DNA from: Oscarella lobularis
Lineage: Eukaryota > Porifera > Homoscleromorpha > Homosclerophorida > Oscarellidae
Direction: 5' to 3'
DNA: 64,000 bases
NCBI RefSeq assembly: GCF_947507565.1
Contig: NC_089180.1
Location: 1,240,001-1,304,000, forward strand
Under the pieces are notes generated by a model. That model saw nothing but the letters and a program-made list of their open reading frames with translations. It was not told the origin of the DNA and made no database searches. The translations under genes and the position numbers were made by a program. Positions 20,649 through 31,232 of the stretch are shown one piece after another (the stretch's first letter is position 1; each line of letters starts with the position of its first letter).

Positions 20649-22940
20649 ATGTCAATAGCGAGTCCAACTCCGGTGGTCAGCGGCGACTCGACTGACGACG
20701 AGTTAGGAGAAACAACTAGAAAGCCGGTAGAGCGAAAGGAACACCTTTCGCGTGGCGCGCGCGCGACGACGATACTCTAGATTGGCCATTTCAAAGTCCT
20801 AAAGCAGGCGGGAGTAGCAGAAGAATTCTATCTAATATACGAAGGTAAAAAACCCTATCCTTATCCTAATATCTCTACATTTCGAATTTTTTCTTTCTAC
20901 ATACTAGGAGAGACTCTCATAGGAAGAGACGCGTCATGCCACATACGTCTTCCTATAAGAGTAATAAATGGTTTTTGCTATAGTGTAGATATGACTAGAG
21001 AAACGTTTAGGGTTTGTCTCGAAAGCACGCTTGCATCGAAGCTGCAGTTGACGTGTCAATGATATATGATATGGGTAGCAGAAATGGGACGTACAGAGGC
21101 CAGGTACTAGAGAAACGTGTAACTCTAGCTTATTACTCTTGAGATGATTTCCCCCCTCCCCTTTAGCTCTCTCTCAAACGTGGTTGCCGATATGAGCTGA
21201 CCAATGAAAGCTTGATACGATTGTCACGTGTTGAGTGTATGTATTTTCTGGGTGGCCATGGGGCTTCCGCTTCTTCGACTACGCCTGCTTCGGATACGGA
21301 ATCGAAGGGAAATTCTGAGCCGATTCTATCGATGCAGAGAAGAATGACGTCAGAGAAGGGTGGTGGGGGTGTGGAAAAGACCGAAGAGACTTTGCACGGA
21401 TCTGCCGATCATCTCATCGATGAGAAAGAGGAGATCAATGAAGGTACACCCATAGTTTCTTTATGTATCACTTTTTTTATCTAGTTTCTTCTCTAGATGC
21501 CGATAATTTGACTCAAGCGTACGCCGTGCCTGATAATGCGCAAACTTTGGCTTATGGGATACCCTCGCCTCAAGAGGCATCACCTGTAATTGTGGAAACA
21601 TCTTCTGATGGTGATAGAAATAAGGAAAAGAAGCAAGAAGACGACGACGAGCCGCGTGCAGAGGAGATGGAGGTTACTCCTCCACAGGACGTCGCTAGTA
21701 TGTAATTTTATGAAATTTTGAGCTCAACACCCCAGAGTCCTTTTCCTCTTTAGCTTCTCGGCCACCTAGTGATGACGACAGTCCGCCAGTTGTAGCCACA
21801 GGTAGAAGAAAAACTGTTCGTTTTGCTGAAGGTATTCTTTCATCGCTCAACATGTCTCGTCGTTCAAATTTTCTTCTAGAGAATGAAGAGCCTAGTTTGC
21901 CGAGAGACAACGACAGCGAAGATACTTCCTCGACGAATGGAGCAAATCATAGACAAACAAACGGTCGAGGCCGTAGAGGTACGCATCGTCGACGTTATGC
22001 ATAATTCAAACGTTGGCAAAATCAATCCTAGGTAGAGGCAGGGGTAAAAGAGGGCGCCCATCAACGAAGAAAGACTCGCAGGTTAGTTGAAAGGTGGGTG
22101 GGGGGAAAACTTTCGAACGGACACTGTTAATTAACAGGAGAGCACTTCTCAAGCGTCCAAGTCGTCTAGAGGACGCGGAAAGGGACAAAAGCGTGGCCCA
22201 CTCGCAGAAGACGAAGACGACTCAGCAGTTAGTGACTCAACCTATAAATATATTTATATATATGTTATAGGTGGTTGAAGCACCGTCGTCGAAACGACGA
22301 CGAGCTTCAAAACCGTCAGCCGCCGCTACGACAGGTACAAAATTCCATGTATTAATCTTGGCAGTTTAGTTATTTATTCTTTAGCTTCTTTGCCGTCTCC
22401 AGACGTTCCTAAAGTCATGTTCACTGGTTTACGTAGTACGGCTGCGGAAAGGGTAAAAGAAATAATAGCTGCATGAGCGTTCTTTATTTTATGTCTCTGT
22501 TTAGATTGTACGGAATCTGGGAGGGAAATTAGTCAAGTCCGTTTTTGAGTGTACTCATCTCATAGCAGATAAGGTAAATAGGATGAATTTATATGTCTTA
22601 TACCACGTGACTTGCTGTCAGGTTATGAAAAACATCAAATTTTTGTGCGTCGTTGCTCGAGGGAAAATGATCGTGTTCAGCAAGTGGCTCGACGCGTGCA
22701 AACGTGCAGGAACTTTCATTGGTATGATATTGGCTTCGTCGACAAAATGATTCATTGTCTAATTAGACGCGTCTCCCTATATCCTGTGCGACGCTGCGAG
22801 CGAAAGAGAGCACTCGTTTCAGCTGCGCAGGTGCTCTTAGAAAAACCTGCTATTCAAATAATAATAAACATTGTATTATCCCAATTTTTTTTCTTTTTTT
22901 ATTTAGGATCTTTGGTTGTGAAGAATCACATTCCGAGGAT
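20649..22940 (+). CDS. MDC1: MDC1-like FHA-BRCT DNA-damage mediator (3' end unclear)
   Basis: Exons begin at ATG 20649 (to 20725), then 20781-20843, 20908-about 20960, 21026-21103, about 21169-21443 and several short ones. The N-terminal FHA domain is clear: ETLIGRDASCHIRLP and DMGSRNGTYRGQ with the phosphothreonine-binding GR...S and NG residues. The acidic S/T-rich middle contains AT-hook-like RGRGKRGRPSTKK and SSRGRGKGQKRG. The BRCT domain follows (PKVMFTGLRSTAAERIVRN; LGGKLVKSVFECTHLIADK; FLCVVARGKMIVFSKWLDA). MDC1 binds phosphorylated H2AX through tandem BRCTs and recruits repair factors. The exon after SEREHSFQL leads into arginine/lysine-rich sequence, and I cannot find the second BRCT, so the gene may be truncated. 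PTIP-like proteins are the alternative, but N-terminal FHA favours MDC1. Confidence 0.75.
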
Positions 22941-23460
22941 GCTTCTCCTCTGACGCAACGCATTCCCGCGCTCCCAAAAGGAATTCGAAAACGAAAAAGA
23001 GAAAGGAGGCGTGTTCACATGGCAACTCACCATGGACGCAAGAGCGGGAGCACTCACAGGTAAATCAATTAAATACGCTAATAATCACGTGACCATAATC
23101 AAAATCTCAATTTTATTACAGCATTGAGAAGTTTTCTCTCCTCCTGTTTGGACATAATAACGGACGATTTAATCCGTTGCTTATTGACTCCCATCGAAGG
23201 AACCTTCTACCAAGGTATCATGAATACATAGTCACGTGATTATTTATTATGCATTATTCTAGCATTCCGAGTCTCGTTAAATCGTTTGATTCTGATCTCA
23301 TCGGCGGGAATAAGATCAGTCCACCTTGAGGGACTACTGTACAGAACCGAAAGGCAAAGTGTATATGTCATCGATGACAGGGCGTACCACCTCGCCAGTA
23401 TTGATTATAATGATAGCGTCAAAGAGCGGAAATTATTTGCCTACTGTAGTCCGAGAGTTT
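22941..23460 (+). other. Possible exons of an unidentified gene
   Basis: An open frame reading [20 protein letters not shown] to TPIEGTFYQ, an intron with GTATC...TTCTAG, then AFRVSLNRLILISSAGIRSV to FAYCSPRV and a stop near 23461. Leucine-rich and helical, not resembling BRCT. It either continues the MDC1-like transcript in an unexpected way or is an exon pair from another gene abutting it. Confidence 0.3.
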
Positions 23461-25009
23461 GAACAAACTTTAAGACATTAGTTGCGTTATTTCGGGAAAT
23501 GAATTTGGGCCGACGTTCTGACCCAATAGGCGAAGCCAATTTTTTTCTTTTCACGATTCTTTTAATTCGGCATTCATCCGTCGCTTGTGTAAAGAAACGA
23601 ATCGACAATGGCCTATTCAATCTGCCCATTGTGCATAGATCATGCACGAGTAGGAGCAAGTCCAGTCGCCAAAAGTTTTCTAGCACAGCAGTCTAACAGT
23701 TTATTAATTAAATATATAATATATTATCTAGTATCCATGGTCTACCTAATCGTCTCTCTTTGCTACATGTGCACGCGTCACTGCCGCGCGCGCGACGACA
23801 GCGCAACGCGTCCGCCCCTATGGCCAAGTCTCACCCACTCGGCGGCATCCGTGTACCCTAGATGAAAACACGTCAAAGTACCTCAAAGCAATTCTGCGCA
23901 GTCGACGCGCGTATTGGAGGCGAGTCGAGTGGTCGCGTCGGCGCACGAGCTCTCGCATCACATACAAATCCATCAACGCATCATCAACGCGTAGTGTCGC
24001 GAAGCCGAGCAGCTCGACGATCCCATACACGATACCCTATGGGATTTGCTTGATGAGTTGATTGAGGCGCACTCCAATGTCTTCTCCGATTCAATCGACT
24101 TCGTCTCCGGCGACGATTGCGCGCGGAAGCCGCGGCGGCTACGGCATCGCTTCGACTCTTTCGCCACCCTCCGCCCACGTTTCGACGTCACTGTACGCTT
24201 GGAAGTACCGGTATGTCGTCTGGCCTTCTCTTTTATCTATGCTGGCGACGTTTTCGACGAAGCGAAGCAAATGCGGAGTCTGAAACACGACGTCGAGCGT
24301 TTTTCGCAAGCCGTCAATCATCTTCGAACGGCGCTCTCGGCCGAAACGAGCTAGCTGTAAGTCGTAGGCTAGCGGGGCCCCCCAAATTCCCGCAACGGGG
24401 AACCCTCTTTGCCGAGCGACACGCCGACGCAGGAAACACGAACGAACTATACGTAATAGAATTGTTAGGCGTAGTCGCTAAGCACGCAGCCCTAAACGAT
24501 CGAATCGGAAACGAATGGGCAAGGAAACAGATGGGCGGGGCCACGATCGCATAGCGGGCATAAGCTTGGCTTTCGAATTGACGTTTTTCTGACCGTATTC
24601 ATCGATGGGAGGCACATCGAGAAGGCAGCGGCGAATTAGCCCCCCAAATTCCCGCAAGATTTCTTTCTGCTTTCTTTCGTTGGACCTAGACGAAGGGAGT
24701 CGAATTTCGCGTTCAAGAACGAACGTGCGACCTGTAGATGCTTGTTTTCTTTGTTCGCTACGGGCACGGTCGCTTCGTCGACGACAAAATCAGCCATCGC
24801 GTACCCGTTACGTTGTAGCCTTGACAACAATCGACGTCCCGTATATCTTTTGTGCTAAACAAAAATCTCTAATAGAACCTCTACAAAAATCCCATGCCGT
24901 AGATACACAAACCATACACAGTACGAGTGTCTAGAAACCTGTCCCGCCTATATCTAATGAATTATTCTACTTTATAATTACTCTTCGGCGGTTATTGTAA
25001 AAAGAAGCT
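23461..25009. other. GC-rich stretch, no gene recognised
   Basis: Frames at 24046-24354 (+), 24117-24554 (+) and on the minus strand overlap each other and are arginine-rich from CpG-rich sequence. None shows a domain. GGGGCCCCCCAAATTCCCGCAA (24374-24395) is partly repeated as AGCCCCCCAAATTCCCGCAA at about 24638-24657, flanking about 260 bp. Confidence 0.3.
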
Positions 25010-26485
25010 TTCTCTCTTCAAACATAGAGATATAGTAAGAGAGACAAAAAAAGCGCATGCAATGTCAATTAGTCACATTTTTGCCTCAATCTTTAGCAGT
25101 AACACTGAAACATGTGTCGAGAAAGAACTCATCATGTTCGTGCAAAATAGGATGCCCCATCTCCGCGGAATCGTGCCAGTCAATTTCATAATTCAAAGGA
25201 ACAGGATAGGTCACTTCTGAATCTCTCCCCGCCCAATCGAAGTCGACGATTCTCACTTCATATTTATCATTCATGAGGACGTTGACGTCACGAAAATCGC
25301 CATGAACGTAATTCACGCCATCGCCAGGTCCCTTGTACAAGGTGTCGAGAGCGGCTTTGACGGAATCGTACGCTTTCTTCTTTTCCAACCTAAACGCCTT
25401 TTGCGCTTCCTTAAATCTGACAAATTTTTTGTCACATTTCTCCATGACGACCATTTGAAAAGGACCGACCTTTTTAACGCCATGCAATGCGGGAGCAATT
25501 CTCTTATCGGAGCAGAACTTGTGCACTTTCTCGCCGTATCTTTCTGTGAATTTGACAATCACGTCGTCTGATCCCCACTTAGCAAGAAACATCAATGGGC
25601 GGTTACTAAACGCCTCCTTGAATTTGAGACGTTTTCCTTCAAAGACTCCATCAGTGGGTAGAGAGGGAAACAACTCTTCAGGGCGCTCTGGCTCCTCGTA
25701 CTTCGTATAATACTCTTTGAGACGATTGACGGCGCAGCGCAAATTGGAGAGGAATTCCCGTATAGGCTGCGACGTGTGGGAGAGATCCACTGAGGCCAAT
25801 TCACAGAAGCTTATCTTTTCCACGGGAAGTTCGTCGCCGCATTCCACAATCGTAACAATGCCGAACAGAGTAAGTTTATTCCCTGAAAGGGTAGCGGCAT
25901 AACATGGAAAGAGTCCGCCTGTGCCGAGATTTCCGTTCGGACCCCATTTTGGAGGAAGCTTGTCACGAAAGTCTTTGTAGTATCTTAATATCTGAAAATG
26001 AGGGTCGCCCGTCGTCAAAACATGCAATTTTCCTTCTATAATGAAGATGACAATAACAGCTCCGTCGTTTGGATACGGCCCTTTGGAACTTCGTTGTGAC
26101 TTGGCTTTACCATCCGCTTCGTTTGATTTTGCTTCTTTGGATCTCGCTGCCGCCGCCGTGTCAGACCGATCATCAAATTTCTTCTTCTCTTGAAACGTGG
26201 TTTTCGTCATAGATTTCGCCTTTGATTTTGTTGGCTTCATCTCTTCGTCGCGCGCCGCCATCTTCATCTTCATCTCTTTGATCTCTTTGTCGCGCGCCGC
26301 CATCTTTCTCCTCATCTCAGTTTTAGAAACGACTCCCGTACACAGTACCGTACTTTCGACATCATCGCCTTCGCTCGTCGCTCCAGACATTTCGAATATT
26401 CGCTTTCGACTTCGCACAGACCGTTTCCACTATTCGCTTTCGAAGACCGTTATGCCACGTCACGTGAAGTTGCGTCATAGGCTAC
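25010..26485 (-). repeat. Inverted duplication, right arm
   Basis: Matches 17880-20490 in reverse complement, including the 3' flank (AAGCGCATGCAATGTCAATT near 25050) and the upstream CACGTGAAGTTGCGTCATAG near 26461-26480. The arms enclose about 4.5 kb with the MDC1-like gene. Confidence 0.85.
25086..26388 (-). CDS. Intronless kinase-like paralogue
   Basis: One open frame on the minus strand from MSGATSEGDDVEST (ATG near 26388; an upstream in-frame ATG lies at 26417) to the stop at 25086. It is the inverted paralogue of the 17959 gene. The coiled-coil region is shortened (KMAARDKEIKEMKMK), the Ig domain and both introns are missing, and only one copy of the 59-residue linker repeat remains. 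The C-terminal half is highly similar: LHVLTTGDPHFQILRYY, NYVHGDFRDVNVLM, IVDFDWAGRD. Loss of both introns with retention of upstream and downstream flanks argues against simple retroposition, which would not copy the promoter; deletion or gene conversion is possible. The reading frame is intact, which suggests selection. Confidence 0.8.
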
Positions 26486-27146
26486 AGTAGAGCGCGCGCA
26501 GGGTGACTGGACGAAAGTGTATTACAGCCTCGTTTCCACCATAGATATATGAGAGATCCATGGTTCCACCATCGACGGAGTTCGCAACTGGCTCATGAAG
26601 AACGAAAAAATAGTGAGGCCCCGTCCGAGGTTCGCAGACGCGCGACTCAGCCTAATCGCCTCTCTTCTTCTTCTCCTCGCAGTCCGTCCTTCGAGTTCGT
26701 TTGCCGCCTTGCGCCGGCAATTGGATGGCCGACGACGGAGGTCGAACGCCGCCCGTTCCCTCCCTTCTTTGGCCACGCAACGTTTTTAGTCATCGACGGC
26801 ATGGAAATGCGCAGCGCGAGAATACGACGCACTTTCGCGCAGAGCGTCGTTGTCCGCGGCAGGCGTTCGACGGGTTCCCTCTCCACGTCCACGTCATCAA
26901 TCAAGAACGCCGAGCCTTCGAAGCGTCCGTATCGATCGAGTGCTTCGCAACGTCGATCGGGTCATTGCGGCGACAACGGCTACATATGGGAATGCGCCGA
27001 AGAATTCGATTGGATGGTGCGTAAAGAAAACTTCATTACCCAGATCTTTACTATCCAAATTCCTAAATTTAGAATTTTTATTTTAAAATTTTTAATTCAT
27101 ATTTATTTAACGCCGCCGCGCGAGGCGCCGGACCGGAAATTGCAAG
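26486..27146. other. Unassigned sequence upstream of the talin exons
   Basis: Several overlapping arginine-rich frames (26549-27157 +, 26647-26904 -) without recognisable domains. Nothing here resembles the talin FERM domain or early rod, so the talin exons start without their expected upstream exons. Confidence 0.3.
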
Positions 27147-28722
27147 ACTGTGGCTGATCTCATTGGGCGGCTCGTTCAGTCTGTACGCGCGAACTGTATG
27201 GCCAATCCAGAGAGCCCAAGTTCTCAGCTGGGTCTTATCAATGCCAGTCAGGCCATTATACAGCCGTGTGGCAAGATGATTTCCGCTTCGAAAGCTGCTG
27301 TTGCGACCGTCGGAGATGAAGCTACTGCATTGCAATTGTCTAATTTTGCTAAGCAGACGGCCACGTGTTTGGCTGACTTGAGAACGGCTGCTGCCAAAGT
27401 AAGGGCGATATTATTGATTATTGATTATTTATTTGTTCTTTAGGTGGCTGAAGCATGCGGTTCTTTGGAAGTTGAAAGTGCTATTGATGTTGTGAGACAG
27501 TTGGAGGCCGATCTCGTTTCCGTGCAGAAGACGGCCGCTTCCGGGAAATTGCTTCCTTTGCCAGTAGAAACGGTGAGACAATAAATGATATCTAGGGCCA
27601 TATATAGAGAGAGTTACTTGTCTATTTTTTAGGCGGAGTCATGTGCCCTGGAATTGGGTGGTGCTACATCGAAAACAGTTGGTGCTTCAATGGCTCAGGT
27701 ACTGACAGCTGCAGCTCAGGTTAGTACTGGTACACGTCATAACCTAATATATATTCCACTCTAATAATCTTCGTATTAGGGAAGAGTTTAGGGAAGTGAG
27801 AACTACTGTATACTGGAATCGCGGCACGTGACACGGCCAATGCTCTCAAAGTTCTTAGCGGTTCTTTTCGTGCCGCGACAACCGATGATCGCAGTGCCCA
27901 AGAGGAGATCGTTGCCACGGCAATTCAACTCATGCTTCATTCGCGTCATCTCATTGACGAAGCGCAAAGAAAGCGATTGCTTCGCCACGGAACCCGGAAA
28001 ATCAATCTCGTCTCGCTCAAGCGGCCAAAGCCGTTTCCCAGGCATTGAATCAAGTCATCAATTGTCTTCCCAGACAACGAGACGTCGATGCGGCGATCAA
28101 AGAAATCGCCGCCGCTAGCGTTGCCCTGGCGACGGGGCAATATCCGCCGGCGGGCGATATGTCGTTTCAAGACGTTCAAACGTCGTTGAGCGTCAGCGCG
28201 GCGGCGTTGAACGTCAGCGCGAGCGAATTGGTTGCGCGGGACGCACATGCAATTGGCGCAAGCGTCGCAGAAATTCGCCGGAACTATCGAAGGTAAGGGG
28301 GAGAGAGACTGATAGAGTGAGGGGAAACGATGGGGGTTTCTAGGAAAAGGCTGCGCGGAATGAAATCGTTGGCTATTTGAGATCCGTCTCTATGTCGTCG
28401 AGTAAATTGCTACTTGTCGCCAAAGCGCTCTCAGCTGATCCCAAAGCGCCAAACGTGAAAAACAATTTGGCTGCGGCGGCGAGGTAAAGGGGCCAAACGC
28501 GAAAGGGGCTGGGGTCTTCGTAAATTTGTTTTTGTTTTCTTTGTCAGAGGTGTAACAGATGCTATCAATGCGCTCGTGACTGTGTGCACGGCCGCTGCGT
28601 TCGGACAACGCGAATGCGACAATGCGCTTAGAAAGATGCAGACATTGACGGGCGCAATGTTGCAACCGGTCAACGATAGCACGTACTTTGCGTGCGTCGA
28701 CTCGGTCGTCGAAAATTCGAAG
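27147..28722 (+). pseudogene. TLN: Talin, central rod fragment with frameshifts
   Basis: Exons about 27147-27398, 27444-27572, 27633-27719, 27780-28292, 28344-28483 and 28548-28722 encode talin rod helices: QLSNFAKQTATCLADLRTAA, VVRQLEADLVSVQKT, INCLPRQRDVD, SVSMSSSKLLLVAKALS, NDSTYFACVDSVVENSK. Talin links integrins to actin; the similarity corresponds to the middle of its roughly 2500-residue rod. The FERM head, the first rod helices and the C-terminal actin-binding half are absent. In the 27780 exon the reading frame breaks about three times (near 27800, 27965 and 28240), each time with talin-like sequence resuming in another frame. This is a degenerate fragment, or a real exon cluster with consensus errors in a misjoined contig. 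Confidence 0.85.
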
Positions 28723-29100
28723 GTCAGTGCAGATTCTATCCCGATTCACACTAGCAACTTCCAAATATGGTCCGGGGGGTGACTGATGTCACAAAGGCAG
28801 AGCAACCAATCACAGGATACGTTGCATTGCTAATTTGCTAGTGTGAATGAGCCCTTCTAAATGGAGCCAGGAGACGTGTTTTCTAGATCTTGGACGAAGC
28901 GATGGGCGATGGGCGATGTTATGGTATTAATTGACTAATTAATGACTCTCTTCAAGATTGAATAGTATTATATGTAATTACTTATTCTTTTTCTTTCGTT
29001 TGTAGGGCTCACTCAGGGGTTCTATCAGATAAGTGTACCATAGTTGTATCGATTATGCAGGGGCTTTGGTTTTTGTGTGTTGTATAGGGGGGGAGATCGA
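28723..29100. other. Downstream of talin fragment, nothing recognised
   Basis: AT-rich sequence after the GTCAGT donor at 28723. The next talin exon (expected to continue from VVENSK) is not seen. No gene assigned. Confidence 0.4.
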
Positions 29101-29735
29101 ACAGGAAGTGGCACGTGGTATAGATTTATTTTTAGCTTTTGGAATTATTTCTAATTACTTTTGTTTTTAGGGGAGCTTAATTGGAAGGAAGAGGAGAGGA
29201 ATAGATGAAGCAAAGAGGAAGGAAGAGGAGGAGGAGGGAGGAACAAGCGAAGGGTATGTAGTATGAGATATAGATTTGTTTTAGCTTTTGGAATTATTTC
29301 TAATTATTTCTATTTAGAGGAGCGAAGAGGAAGGAAGAGGGATCGAGGAAGAGGAGGGAGGAACAAGCAAAGGGTATGTAGTATGAGATATAGATTTATT
29401 TTAGCTTTTGGAATTATTTCTAATTAATTCTATTTAGGGGAGCTTAATTGGAAGGAAGAGGAGAGGGATAGCAGGCGGGAAGAGGAAGGAAGAAGGATTG
29501 AGGAGGAAAGGGTATGTAGTAGGAGACATCGATTTATTTTAGCTTTTGGAATTATTTCTAATTATTTCTATTTAGGGGAGCTTAATTGGAAGAAAGAGGG
29601 GAAGGATAGGAGGTGCGAAGAGGAAGGAAGAGGGATAGAGGAGAAGGAGGAGGGACAAGGGAAGGATATGTAATCTAAGGTATAGGTTTATTCTTTGCCT
29701 GTCACTTATTTCTAATTTCTGTTATCCAGGGATAC
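29101..29735 (+). repeat. Short tandem array, unit about 120-140 bp, about 5 copies
   Basis: Each unit joins a purine-rich block (GGGAGCTTAATTGGAAG, GGAAGAGGAGG) to an AT-rich block (TTTAGCTTTTGGAATTATTT, CTAATTATTTCTATTTAG). GGGAGCTTAATTGGAAG recurs near 29172, 29440 and 29577. Each AT-rich block ends like a splice acceptor and each unit begins GTATGTAGT like a donor, so the units imitate exon-intron pairs. Confidence 0.8.
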
Positions 29736-29789
29736 TCGGCTGGAGGGGGTGGGGTACTGGGTGGGAGGGCCTAAGCCACAGGGTAGGCG

Positions 29790-29912
29790 TAAGGATAGAA
29801 TTGAGGGTAGGATTAGGATTAGGATTAGGGGTAGGATTAGGATTAAGGTAGAGGTAGGGACAGGGTTGTTAGGGTGGTTAGGGGTAGGATTAGGATTAGG
29901 CTCGAATAGTGT
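29790..29912 (+). repeat. Degenerate TTAGGR-rich tract
   Basis: GGATTAGG and GGGGTAGG repeats with a TTAGGGTGGTTAGGGG core. It resembles an interstitial telomere-like sequence (animal telomere TTAGGG) but is dominated by ATTAGG, so it is not a true telomere. Confidence 0.6.
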
Positions 29913-30066
29913 TGTTCATGGCGATTTGCATCTTCGAAACGTGCTTGTGCACACCTCTGATCACACCCCATTTCTCGTCGATTTTGAATATTACCTGAGT
30001 CATATTACAAACGTTATCACGTTGCAGAGGAATGTGAAGACGTCAAATTTCTTGTTCGAGGACTGA
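29910..30066 (+). pseudogene. Kinase-like fragment
   Basis: Immediately after the TTAGGR tract the frame reads SVVHGDLHLRNVLVHTSDH then FLVDFEYYLSH and stops at 30064-30066. HGDLHLRN and VDFE are the catalytic-loop and metal-binding motifs of the kinase-like/APH fold. Only about 50 residues remain, and the N-terminal lobe is replaced by repeat-derived sequence. It is a diverged relative of the other kinase-like genes here. Confidence 0.6.
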
Positions 30067-30576
30067 TATATTCCGGAACTATGGTACACATAAGAGCTTC
30101 AAACAATTGATTAATTAATTAATTAATCAATCAATTAATTTCTTATATGATATTTACAAGTGCAAAGATGTGAAAATTGACATTGGAAGTGGAATAGTCA
30201 TTTCAGTCGTCTCCTTCGAAACGAGCAGAAATCATTGGCAGTCCTGGATGCAAAAGAACAGGCAAAACCCATTAATTAACGAACCTTAACGCAAAATGGC
30301 AGAACGGAATCAATGACGAAAATCGACGATCCTTCTTTCATTTCTACCGATAAAACGCGACCGCCTCGTCGACCCAATACGGCGTAGAGTCGACTGGATT
30401 TGACACGAGTACATAGCCATCATGAGTCGCAACGGCTGAGCGAGAAAAGCGCGACGACAGGTGTCTTTCATCGCCGATATCAGCTGACCAGACAAAAGGC
30501 CAAAAGAATCCGCAACGGGAGAGGCGAACGCTACTGATGGTGGATTCCGCATCAATAACGATCATAACGGAAAATA
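30067..30576. other. Intergenic; possible minus-strand exon
   Basis: A (TTAATTAA)n-like tract lies at 30108-30140. On the minus strand at about 30350-30450, [20 protein letters not shown] reads like a real coding segment but is unassigned and bounded by stops. Confidence 0.3.
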
Positions 30577-30711
30577 TGCGTCTCCCCCTTCAGATCGTTC
30601 ATCCGAAGACGGAAGAACAGCGCAGTCGGCTCATGGACGTCGTCAAAACGATATTTCTCTTTCGCACGCTCGATTCCGATCTCGACGCCATGTTCGAACA
30701 CATCATCTTCG
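30577..30711 (+). pseudogene. Possible PKA type II regulatory subunit exon
   Basis: The frame reads LPLQIVHPKTEEQRSRLMDV, then FLFRTLDSDLDAMFEHIIF, followed by a GTAAGT donor at about 30712. In RII subunits a very similar HPKT-EEQR ... FLF-NLD ... LDAMFE segment lies between the inhibitor site and the first cyclic-nucleotide-binding domain. No cyclic-nucleotide-binding exon follows: the next frame (CVTANAGAFGGSK) does not fit. It is an orphan exon by my reading; the identification is from memory of the family. Confidence 0.5.
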
Positions 30712-31232
30712 TAAGTGGGGGGAGATGGGCTTTCGAGAACGCGTATGCCATCTAACGAGACATTTAAAATCATATTCTTCTTTCCCTTCGACGTCTAGCA
30801 AAAGAAAAACATATACTGTTGCGTTACGGCAAATGCCGGCGCGTTTGGCGGGTCGAAAGATGCCACGACGGATTCGCACACTTCGTGCCCGCTCCACTTC
30901 GGAAGAACCCAAATACTAAGGGGAAAAAAACGCTATTCGCATGGGTCGTTAGGCTGCTAATGGGGGGGGGGGCGTTTACAACGAGCTGTAAGACTCCTGT
31001 TGTACCCGAGTACTATTGTAAAAGTGTGTTGTTCTGCGTGACTGCGTCGAAGTTGCAGCGAATGTGTCGATTTACCTTTACAGCGAAGTTCATTCCCGCG
31101 GTCGACAAGGCGACGCTGTCCCAGTTGTGAGGACCCGATCGGTCCGGGCTGCTTGTCGAACGGTTCAACCGACGTATCATAACGACGAACGACGATCCGA
31201 GGAACTACAGTCTGCCGTTCCGCTCTAAAAGG
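30712..31232. other. No gene recognised
   Basis: Includes a G9-10 homopolymer near 30962-30971 and overlapping short frames without domains. The spectrin gene's first coding exon and promoter may lie in the 3' part. Confidence 0.3.

Noticed and set aside
24046-24554. Plus-strand genes in the GC-rich 24-kb stretch
   Set aside because: Overlapping arginine-rich frames in several phases with no domain or splice support.
29790-29912. True telomere
   Set aside because: The repeat is mostly ATTAGG/GGGGTAGG with irregular spacing and is followed by more than 34 kb of sequence.
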